A stretch of 64,000 nucleotides of DNA from M3007 sp031425155 (GTDB lineage Bacteria; Bacteroidota; Bacteroidia; Chitinophagales; Saprospiraceae): NCBI GenBank assembly GCA_031425155.1, contig JANPIV010000051.1:1-64000 (forward strand). The letters are read 5' to 3'. The notes beneath the pieces were generated by a model. The model saw nothing but the letters and a program-made list of their open reading frames with translations, was not told the origin of the DNA and made no database searches. Shown here in pieces: positions 38,301 to 43,293 of the stretch (its first letter is position 1; each line of letters starts with the position of its first letter). The translations under genes were made by a program, and so were the position numbers.

Positions 38301-38306
38301 GTTCAT
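29334..38306 (-). CDS. Giant secreted repeat protein with P-domain and gliding-motility-type C-terminal domain
   Basis: Up to 2990 residues; in-frame ATGs at 38264 and 38249 would give better-placed signal peptides ('FAAFLAAFLINFFPNKIYAQ'). After a Cys-rich 'ACACSNCPQF', residues about 60-220 form a proprotein-convertase P-domain ('INFDHEYLGDLSITLTSPSG', 'NGTWSLTVNDGQAIDVGNF'). Several PKD/Ig-like modules follow to about 1000. Six copies of a module of about 265 residues lie between about 1000 and 2500. Each has a 'LDxNDVxAYVLHTGSGTTLG' half, a 'VxWxQNPVANAGTDxxxCG' segment and a Cys-bearing 'GxTAPYTVxGG' half. A SprB-type repeat ('VRDVRCFGDKNGSI') precedes the final CHU_C/class B T9SS domain ('IPNIIQP', 'FRIYDRWGEQL'). 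It is probably surface-exposed and adhesive. It lies upstream of, and codirectional with, the other giant gene. Confidence 0.93.
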   Translation of the reverse strand: MNTIKCGFLPNFWPMSNFNMLFRNVRFPLFAAFLAAFLINFFPNKIYAQACACSNCPQFMPDNFVGDFNISVQGASNPTLGAGGQGVCGVNINFDHEYLGDLSITLTSPSGQSVQLVGPIGFFGPTDGTTWNVSFVPCGDPVMPDAGFASTWQNNQAWGLNRSYSGTYYPASGCLQNFNSGPVNGTWSLTVNDGQAIDVGNFYNYEIIFCDPSGINCFSCAANAGNISGANVTACVGSPTLNLNLTPIYSPPNSVQPPAGQYSYTYVIGGAGGVIQNYEAVPDLTSYPAGNYTVCGLSYLTAEAGNLPAPGSMTVFDLNNALASGQPPFCGDMTPTCVSVTINGGPADSEVTETICAPDCFVFNGTTYCASGDYVRMLTQNGCPYTATLHLTVVSVPPTNLSETICEGDCAQTPGFASACTGGTHTRTLQSYLGCDSVINLNLTVIEADVSIDPPQEFACGQSFMDLYGIVSASGAANYTWSATNGGSIVGPVSNADVRVSGPGTYTLEACVTSNGVTCCDMATVTVVEGANPPVAPDFITGPDVLCTGEIANFTAATVPGNGTYLWTVPPGVLINFGQGTPNINVTWNTMSVSSICVTYNNACGTSPATCLQINLQTPSVPTQPIGSTNACTNITEDYSTTFDPNVFDYIWTVTAPSTIISGQGSSSISVNWGNISNGSVCVRTVSSCGTSQPVCLPVQISSLPTDPNLTGSSGGCAGSTSNYSVAAVNGATSYNWQITGGTITSGGTGTNVTVTWDPTTIVGSVCVSAVNSCGESGQDCLNVLLDPAPGQPLISGNNTACAGTTAMYSIAPVNGATGYTWSVSGGGSIISGQNTTQVNVRWLTAPGGNVCVTATGFCGSGPQFCLPVGVSIQPVSNAGNGGTVCGSSFNLQATPSVAGSSGLWILVPGAPGQVSFANPNSASTTVTVTTGGIYRFVWEEQLNTCTSDDSLTVVFSSPPVTGQITQTCDGTNQNYVVSFPITNGTAPYTVPGGTVSGGVFTSNPIPSGNTYSFQVTDANGCQSTVVTGSFSCLCSTSAGTMSLAPLSACQGSSVTGTHNGGQVLDANDVSAYVLHTGSGTTLGTVLGQNATGTFGFQAGMTYETTYYISFVVGNNLNGAPNPADPCFSVAQGQPVVWHQNPVANAGTDDSTCGLSLTLTGTAGTGTSSWSVVSNPAGGTLSLSNAQSPVAVATASIFGTYTLQWVVDNLGCRDTDLVVLNFNSSPLPGQITRTCDNTNQNYTVSFPVTGGTAPYTIAGGTITNGVFTSNPIVSGQSYSFQVTDANGCQSNAVTGSFSCSCGTSAGTMSLTALSVCEGNSATATHTGGEILDANDVSAYILHTGSSTTLGTVLGQNTTGTFSFQTGMVYGTTYYVSFAVGNNLNGQPNPADPCFSVAQGQPVVWRQNPVANAGTDASTCGLSQSLNGSTSPGTTAWSVVSSPNGGTLTFDNAQSPTATATASIFGAYTLQWAIDNQGCRDSDVVVLNFNSAPLPGQITRDCGGSNQNYTVTFPITGGTAPYTVTGGTVTNGVFTSGLIVSGQSYSFQVTDANGCQSAVVTGSFDCSCVTSAGTMSLTALSVCADNSATATHTGDQMLDGNDVTAYALHTGSGTTLGTVLSQNTTGIFSFQNGMAYETTYYISFIAGNPLNGQPDPADPCFSVAQGQPVVWHQNPVANAGTDADICGLVLPLTGNTGTGTGIWSVVSNPAGGTLSIGDSQNAATTATASGAGTYVLAWTIDNSGCTDADTVQLTFNSAPVSGQVTTSCDASNQNYTVSIPLSGGTAPYQVNSTPVTGNTFTSASIASGTTYTFTISDANGCTTTDVTGSFACNCSTQAGNMDTTALSTCEGGTITATHLGGETLDGNDVRAYVLHTGSGTTLGTVLSQNTTGTFSFQNGMTYGTTYYVSFVVGNNLNGQPDPTDPCFAVAVGEPVVWYQNPVANAGVDADTCGLTLALNGSNAGSGQWTISSAPNGATLLFADDQDPQSEVTASAAGTYSLIWTVSANGCISNDQVDLQFNSSPSLADLVRTCDAANENFTVTLTLTGGTPPYSINGTVAADSSFTSAALTNGQTYSFNISDANGCVAPVVNGAYSCNCATDAGTMDAATLTACETDPVTVTANNDQSLDGNDITAYVLHNGAGPALGSVLAQNTTGIFSFQNGMTFGQTYHVSLVAGNPLNGQPNPLDPCFSVAIGQPVVWLQNPTPDAGTDTSVCGTTIALQAAGGGFGGVWSQVSGPDTTIFSSAASANSGITITMSGTYVYRWTETNGICTAFDDVTISFTTVPVVDALEETCDGTNTQFTVTFTVTGGTAPYTVNGLTGTFSGSNFTSTALNNSGNYSFNIVDANGCASGQISGSKNCNCATDAGSMVSTPATFCADQPAVAIWNDDATLDANDTLLFILHSISSTTVGTVYAVGSEPSFPFTNDLQPGVVYYISAIAGNNVNGAVELSDECLSVTPGAPVQWKLLPTATLAGDATICTGGSSFLSFSGTGTFPLQLSYTNQYGDSSAITLTGSQTVTLGVMPTVTTTYTLTNVVDGTLPACSASLNETATVQVNSTITAGTAEATSFLCSGTSQTVQLSQQLIGADPGGVWTETSAVPSTGTAFNAAAAAFNTTAQAPGTYTFRYRIDAAAPCNDAEATVTVVISPTPTADAGPDKTLDCNTSSAILGGVNTTAGTGVAYQWLLDTAVVGNSRTLTTTAGGIYTLVVSSATGECSATDRVAVTLDADLPSAQFFVRDVRCFGDKNGSISVDSVISSHLPVLFSLNGGAFGPNGNFSPLPPGEYTVAIQDANGCEWNSDTMTVNEPSQLVVNLGPDLNLSLGDVARVDLQLSDSLTSLDTIIWRPLLDSTAVGQSYQEWLPTESRPLSVQVVDNNGCMADDRLLIVLNKVRHIYIPNIIQPGVTGNDIITVFGGPDVAEVETFRIYDRWGEQLFELLNFQPNNVSDGWGGRYRNKEVAPAVYAYYVVVRFKDGEREVFAGDVTVLR
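30500..35260. repeat. Six tandem coding repeats of about 800 bases
   Basis: Units are recognisable by the codons for 'LHTGSGTTLGTVL' near 35080, 34280, 33480, 32680, 31880 and (degenerate) 31090. The first four copies from the N-terminus are closest to each other; the sixth is the most diverged. The period is near 800 bases. Copy number could vary by recombination. Confidence 0.85.
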
Positions 38307-38576
38307 TCTTTAATGATCGTAAAAGTGGAAATGAAACAGTATTTCGTTTTGCAACGGCAGTTTTTGGAACTTCCGGTAAGATAAAAGTAACGGCGGAACT
38401 TTTGCCAAAAATGTGCTTTCCGGCGGGTTTACCGTTATGACCGCCTCGCCAGCTTTAATTTTGCCCGGACATAGAACCTGCAAAACAGATTTGGTGGAGT
38501 TAAAAAACCAGGTTCTTTACCTGTCCCTGCGGCTATATTTTGCGCCGCTTCGTTCATGCCAAGCCAGTGCCACGCG

Positions 38577-41366
38577 ATGATACCACGAATACGATTTTTG
38601 CTGCTTTTACTGGTTGAATTCGGCGCAGTTTTTTCTGTTAATGGCCAATCGCTGCCTCATTTGCCCGGCCAGTTGTTAGTGAGCCTGCGGTCAGGCACTA
38701 CGCCGGAGGGTTTGGCACAACGTGGTTCAGCCAGTTTGGGTATTCCGGTGGTAGTACAAAAAAAAGTAGCCACGCTATTAAATATCTGGCAACTGCAAAC
38801 GACGGGTGAAGCCTCTGCCGAATGGGCCGCTCTGGATTGGTTGCGCCACCAACCCGAAGTACAGGCCGCACAACTCAACCACCTGCTCGGCAATCGAAGC
38901 ACTTCTTTAGAACAGGATTTTCCGTCCACTTATTTTCCCGCAAGCACCGCAGCTGCAAATTCGCTCTTTCCCTCTTTTGAAAGTACCACGGGTCCGCATG
39001 GCACCAATAATATTTTTCCCAATGACCCCCTGATCGGTGCCCAATGGCAGTACATGAATACCGGCTCCAACGGTGGCATATTTGATGCCGACCTCGATGC
39101 CGAACAAGCCTGGGATTTCACTACCGGTGGCGTGAGCGCGGCGGGTGATACTATAGTGGTGGCGGTAATAGATGGCGGTGCCGACTTTCAGCATCCTGAT
39201 CTGGCCCCCAATGCCTGGCATAATTGGGCAGATGTGCCCAATGACGGCCTGGATAATGACCAGAATGGCTTTATTGACGATTTTCGGGGCTGGAATGTAG
39301 ATGCCCAAAACGATGATATTACCGGGCAAACCATGGGACATGGTACCCCGGTTTGTGGATTAATTGGTGCTCGGGGCAATAATAATATGGGGGTAGCGGG
39401 GGTAAACTGGCAGGTGAAACTCCTGTTCGTGGCCAGCAGTGGCACGGAGGCTTCCATTTTGGCCGCCTACGACTATGTGTTAGCGGCCCGCCGCCTTTAT
39501 AATAGTACGAATGGTCAGCATGGTGCTTTTATTACAGCCCTCAATTGTTCCTGGGGCATTAACTATGGCCAACCCGCCGATGCCCCGCTGTGGTGTGCTG
39601 CTTTTGATACTCTGGGTGCGGCAGGCATTCTGAGCATTGCTGCTACAGCCAATCTGGCCCTCGATGTGGACCTGACCGGCGATCTGCCCACCGCCTGCCC
39701 CAGTGATTATCTGATCACGGTCACCAGCTTGCGACGCAATGACCAAAAAGCACTCCTGGCCGGTTGGGGGGCAAAAACGATTGACCTGGGGGCTTATGGG
39801 CAAGGCGTATTTACGCTGGGTGAAGGCAATACTTACGGAAATTTTTCCGGCACCTCCTATGCCGCCCCACAAGTGGCCGGAGCCATCGGCCTGCTGTATT
39901 CGATGCCTTGTCCCAGCCTGATCGCCATGGCCAAAAATGATCCCGCCGCTGCTGCCCGTTGGGCAAAAGAATTATTGCTTCAAAGTACAACGCCCAATTT
40001 TAGTCTGGCGGGTGCGACCAGTAGCGGCGGACGCTTGAATCTTTTCAATCTGCTGCACGACTATCAGAGCTCGTGCAATACCTGCCCTGCGCCTTTTTCG
40101 CTGAATGCAGGTGTGCAGGATTCTTCCATCGTGATTACCTGGGCGCAAATAGTTGGTTATCAATATTTTGATATAAAATATCGTCGCCTCGGTCAGCTCG
40201 AATGGACCATACAAGAGCACATCAGCAGTCCTTTCGTGCTACCTGTACCAATGGATTGCCAGGTCTATGAATTTTCCCTGCAAGCCTATTGCGTGGCTGG
40301 GCAGACCAGTGTCTGGGCCGAAGCAGCCAACTTTGCCACCTCCGGGTGCTGTGCGCCCTCCAGCATCATTCTGCTCCAGGAAGCCACCCCCTACTCCCTG
40401 ACCCTGACCTGGAACGGGCCTACCGCCTGGAACAACGGGGTGCTGCGCTATCGCCCGGTTGGGAGTACTTTCGGCTGGCTGACTATGGAAGTGAGTGGAA
40501 ACAGTGCTACGCTGGATGGTTTACAGGAGTGTACGAATTATGAAATACAGGTATATGGCCAGTGCGACAGCCTGCTTTCCCCTTTGTCACCGCTGTTCCA
40601 GTTTGCGACTTCTGGCTGCGATGCTTGTACCGATTTTGCTTATTGTACGGCCAATGCCGGGCAGGCATCGGGAGAGTGGATCGCTGCGGTCAGCATAAAT
40701 GATTGGTCGCAGGCATCGGGGAATGGTGGCGGTGGCTACCAGAATTTTACCGTGCAACAAGCCGCCACCATTGAATTGCACCCGCTCACCACGCCGACAG
40801 TGGCCGTAACGCCCGGCTTTTTCGGCCTGCCCAACAAGGAGTATTTCCGTATTTACGTGGATTTCAATGCAGACGGCGATTTTACAGACATTAATGAGCT
40901 GGCTTTTGATCCCGGTTATGCCCACGACGGCACCATCACCGGCAGTTTAAAAGTACCCTCCTTTACCAACGCGGGTTACACGCGTATGCGGGTGATGATG
41001 AAGGCTAAAAACGCGACCAACCAGCCCCCAGCCCCCTGCGAATCCTTTAATTTTGGTCAGGTAGAAGATTATTGTGTCCTGCTATCGCCGAGCAGCGCCT
41101 CCCCGGAAATCCTGACTGAACTGCCAGGGACATTGCAGATCGCTCCCCAGCCCGCCCGAACAGCCGTTTGGCTGGAATGGCCGACCGGACCCGGTAAAAA
41201 CATCCGCCTGCAAGTCTGGAATATGACCGGACAACTGATCGTAAACCAGTCCATAGAAAATTCCTCTTCCTATATGCTGGATGTAAATAATTGGGAATCA
41301 GGTATTTATATTGTCAGTATTCAGACGGAAAAGAACAGTTGGCAGGCACAGATGCTGAAATGGTAA
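38577..41366 (+). CDS. Secreted subtilase (S8 peptidase) with GEVED domain and T9SS tail
   Basis: 929 residues from the ATG at 38577; the frame opens at an ATG at 38556, but the signal peptide ('FLLLLLVEFGAVFSVNGQ') starts best at the second. An inhibitor-like prodomain precedes the catalytic domain. The triad can be placed at Asp199 ('AVIDGGAD'), His255 ('TMGHGTPVCG') and Ser427 ('FSGTSYAAPQ'). Two Fn3-like domains follow at about 505-690 ('CCAPSSIILL' starts the second). A GEVED domain follows at about 700-845 ('YVDFNADGDFTD ... GQVEDYCV'). The class A type IX sorting tail closes the protein ('VNNWESGIYIVSIQ'). The enzyme would degrade or mature proteins outside the cell. It is divergent from the 2990-residue giant gene, sharing a 270-base intergenic region. 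Confidence 0.94.
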   Translation: MIPRIRFLLLLLVEFGAVFSVNGQSLPHLPGQLLVSLRSGTTPEGLAQRGSASLGIPVVVQKKVATLLNIWQLQTTGEASAEWAALDWLRHQPEVQAAQLNHLLGNRSTSLEQDFPSTYFPASTAAANSLFPSFESTTGPHGTNNIFPNDPLIGAQWQYMNTGSNGGIFDADLDAEQAWDFTTGGVSAAGDTIVVAVIDGGADFQHPDLAPNAWHNWADVPNDGLDNDQNGFIDDFRGWNVDAQNDDITGQTMGHGTPVCGLIGARGNNNMGVAGVNWQVKLLFVASSGTEASILAAYDYVLAARRLYNSTNGQHGAFITALNCSWGINYGQPADAPLWCAAFDTLGAAGILSIAATANLALDVDLTGDLPTACPSDYLITVTSLRRNDQKALLAGWGAKTIDLGAYGQGVFTLGEGNTYGNFSGTSYAAPQVAGAIGLLYSMPCPSLIAMAKNDPAAAARWAKELLLQSTTPNFSLAGATSSGGRLNLFNLLHDYQSSCNTCPAPFSLNAGVQDSSIVITWAQIVGYQYFDIKYRRLGQLEWTIQEHISSPFVLPVPMDCQVYEFSLQAYCVAGQTSVWAEAANFATSGCCAPSSIILLQEATPYSLTLTWNGPTAWNNGVLRYRPVGSTFGWLTMEVSGNSATLDGLQECTNYEIQVYGQCDSLLSPLSPLFQFATSGCDACTDFAYCTANAGQASGEWIAAVSINDWSQASGNGGGGYQNFTVQQAATIELHPLTTPTVAVTPGFFGLPNKEYFRIYVDFNADGDFTDINELAFDPGYAHDGTITGSLKVPSFTNAGYTRMRVMMKAKNATNQPPAPCESFNFGQVEDYCVLLSPSSASPEILTELPGTLQIAPQPARTAVWLEWPTGPGKNIRLQVWNMTGQLIVNQSIENSSSYMLDVNNWESGIYIVSIQTEKNSWQAQMLKW

Positions 41367-41416
41367 AATTAGGGGGTGGAGGTATGCGGTAAATAAAGTT
41401 TTTATAGAAAATATTC

Positions 41417-41519
41417 GATTGATGATATAAGATTGATGAATGTTGATTTTTGATGTAAGAGAACACGTCATGGGCCATCAAAAATCAACATTCATCAATC
41501 TGCATTCATCAATCAAAAA
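41417..41519. repeat. Stutter/inverted repeat family A, copy 2
   Basis: Reverse-strand copy of the 17883-17990 element, differing at only a handful of positions over about 103 bases. It starts about 50 bases after the subtilase stop. Because both arms are built of the same words (GATTGATGAATG, TTGATTTTTGATG), the message would fold into a long hairpin. Confidence 0.85.
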
Positions 41520-41600
41520 AATGTTGTGATTTTATCTAATTGAAAATCAATAAGTTGTAATACATAAAATTTAACAATTACCTGACCACCATGTGCCTTA

Positions 41601-41632
41601 TCAAATCCTCGCATCCTCCAATCCTCAAATAT
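41601..41632. repeat. Stutter repeat family B, copy 3 (short)
   Basis: Read on the minus strand directly after the thioesterase stop, the words TTTGAGGATTGGAGGATGCG and AGGATTTGA match the beginning of the family B elements at 10011 and 21427. Confidence 0.65.
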
Positions 41633-41634
41633 AA

Positions 41635-42171
41635 TCAATCTATTTCGGCAAAAAACTTACGCACTTCCGTGGCATCTTTGGGGGTAATACGCCCGGCCAG
41701 AATAAGGCGCATTTCACGGCGGCGGGCAGCACTTTCATAGAGTTGTTGCTCTTCACTGGAGAGTGGCAACACTGGCGGCACCGCGATAGGGGTCCGTTTT
41801 TTATCATCCAAAGCGACAAAGGAAAAATAGGCATGGTTGCAGCGGCGCGGCTGCTGGCCTTTAATATCCGAAGCAAATACCTCTACGAATATTTCTACCG
41901 AGGTGTTAAAAGCGCGGGTCACACAGGCTTCCAGCGTAATGACATCACCCAGATGAATCGGATTTTGAAAGGAAATATGATCCACGGCAGCCGTCACTAC
42001 ATGCGATTCGCAGTGCCTGCCCGCACACACAGCACAGGCAATGTCCATCCAGCGCATGAGGTAGCCCCCCATAAGATTGCCCATTGCGTTGGTATCGTTG
42101 GGCATGATAATTTCCGTCATCACCGTGCGGCTTTCGGATACTTTTTTGGCGTCGAGCGAGCGTTTTGACAC
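41635..42171 (-). CDS. Acyl-CoA thioesterase (hotdog fold)
   Basis: 178 residues beginning with GTG at 42171; the nearest in-frame ATG (Met18) would cut into the fold. The hotdog domain spans about 12-135 with the family signature 'NAMGNLMGGYLMRWMDIA', then 'HVVTAAVDHISFQNPIHLGD'. The second part ('CNHAYFSFVALDD') gives the conserved strand. YciA/ACOT-type enzymes hydrolyse acyl-CoA to free acid and CoA in the cytoplasm. The last 40 residues form a helical basic tail. A stutter repeat follows the stop within a few bases. Confidence 0.92.
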   Translation of the reverse strand: MSKRSLDAKKVSESRTVMTEIIMPNDTNAMGNLMGGYLMRWMDIACAVCAGRHCESHVVTAAVDHISFQNPIHLGDVITLEACVTRAFNTSVEIFVEVFASDIKGQQPRRCNHAYFSFVALDDKKRTPIAVPPVLPLSSEEQQLYESAARRREMRLILAGRITPKDATEVRKFFAEID

Positions 42172-42334
42172 AGTATTTTCTAGTTATGAGTTATGAATTA
42201 TGTACACAAGCTCCTGGCGAACCAAATGATGTGCAACCCGGAAGGGTTGAATATGAATAGCCCCGTATGAAATGCGGGGAAAATGGACGAAATGATGGTA
42301 ACATGAGTCATCCCGAATTTTTATACATTGGCTG

Positions 42335-42485
42335 GATTAGCCGCAGCGCGGCGAAATATTGGTAGAAAATAGCCTGTCAATCAGTATTGGAGGTGCAGCG
42401 CACCGCAATATATTCCGGTGCGCTGCACCTCCAATTGGTATTAATTTGGGTTTTACTACCAATATTGTGGGGCGCTGCCCCTGCC
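42335..42485. repeat. Nested palindromic intergenic element, copy 2
   Basis: The inner stem is a perfect 19 bases: TTGGAGGTGCAGCGCACCG (42387-42405) against CGGTGCGCTGCACCTCCAA (42416-42434), loop 10. The outer arms are GCAGCGCGGCGAAATATTGG on the left and CCAATATTGTGGGGCGCTGC on the right. The design, with GGCGAAATRTTGGTAG in the outer arm, is shared with the element at 1341-1560, though the inner sequence differs. At 42232-42280 a truncated relative (AAGGGTTGAATATGAATAG then CCCCG ... CGGGG) precedes it. The 42172-42612 interval holds no gene. Confidence 0.75.
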
Positions 42486-42600
42486 GGCGTCAATGGCAAA
42501 AATTCGGGAAGAATCATGTTCGACTTCCACCTTTAAAAAATCATACAAATATTTAACTATCAATGAATTAACTCCTGTCCCCTGTCCCCTAACTCCTCAC

Positions 42601-42635
42601 ATAACTCATAACTCATAACTCATAACTCATAACTC
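42601..42635. repeat. Five exact 7-base tandem repeats overlapping a stop codon
   Basis: Five perfect copies of ATAACTC (GAGTTAT on the coding strand) run from 42601 to 42635. They encode the last residues and the stop codon of the DUF6580 gene. Because the unit is 7 bases, gain or loss of one unit changes the reading frame within the repeat. A weaker version, GAGTTATGAATTAT, appears at 42186-42199 before the thioesterase gene. Confidence 0.9.
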
Positions 42636-43149
42636 TTTTCGTCCCCCATTCATACACCCCGAATAGTATGGCCGAAAAACACAGATCACCCAGGATCGTA
42701 TTGGTCAGAAAAGGCAGTCCCGCCACGTAGCAACCCAGCAGGCCGGCCACTGTTTTGGAATACATACCGCTTTCGAGCCACACGCTGAAGTTGGTGACCA
42801 AAAAGAAAATGCCGGATGACAGCAGGCTGGCGGTTAGGATACGTCCGGGTTTCACCTGCTGGCGCAGCATGGCCCAGCCGAGCAGCATGACCAGCGCGAA
42901 AGCCGCGTAAATCCAGAGCGAGGTGTACCAGGTGAATTGTGTATAGAATTCCCGGTAAACCACGTTATTGAGCACCAGGTCACTGACAAACAGGCCTGCG
43001 AAAGGTACGAGCGCCACCATCCAGCGACGCTGAAAATAAGCGGCTCCAAAAAGGCCCATCGCGGCAATCGGGCTAAAGTTGGCAGGGTGGGGGAGCAGGC
43101 GGGTAGCAGCAGCGAGCACCACCAACAGCAGAGCGAAACGAATTTTCAT
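42613..43149 (-). CDS. DUF6580 family membrane protein, putative transporter
   Basis: 178 residues with about five to six hydrophobic helices. The N-terminal 'RLLPHPANFSPIAAMGLFGA' is the family signature (R-x-L-P-H-P-x-N-F-x-P), followed by 'GLFVSDLVLNN' and 'TNFSVWL'. The fold resembles small integral membrane proteins of ECF-type substrate-binding (S) components, suggesting uptake of a vitamin-like compound; this is inference. The last codons and the stop lie in a 7-base tandem repeat. A TATCTTTG (-7-like) stands about 35 bases upstream. Confidence 0.85.
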   Translation of the reverse strand: MKIRFALLLVVLAAATRLLPHPANFSPIAAMGLFGAAYFQRRWMVALVPFAGLFVSDLVLNNVVYREFYTQFTWYTSLWIYAAFALVMLLGWAMLRQQVKPGRILTASLLSSGIFFLVTNFSVWLESGMYSKTVAGLLGCYVAGLPFLTNTILGDLCFSAILFGVYEWGTKRVMSYEL

Positions 43150-43181
43150 CTTGCGTACGTTTAAAATCTAGATTCGGCGGG

Positions 43182-43189
43182 CAAAGATA
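43182..43189 (-). promoter_or_regulatory. Candidate -7 element for the DUF6580 gene
   Basis: On the minus strand TATCTTTG matches TAnnTTTG exactly, 33 bases upstream of the ATG at 43149. I cannot place a -33 TTTG at normal spacing. Confidence 0.4.
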
Positions 43190-43293
43190 GGACGAACACC
43201 CTTCGCAGCGTGTTGTTGTTCCAAAAAAAGCCGCTACTTGCTGACCAAGCCGTAAAATTGCGACTTCACTCATTCAACATCTATCTGCTCATC

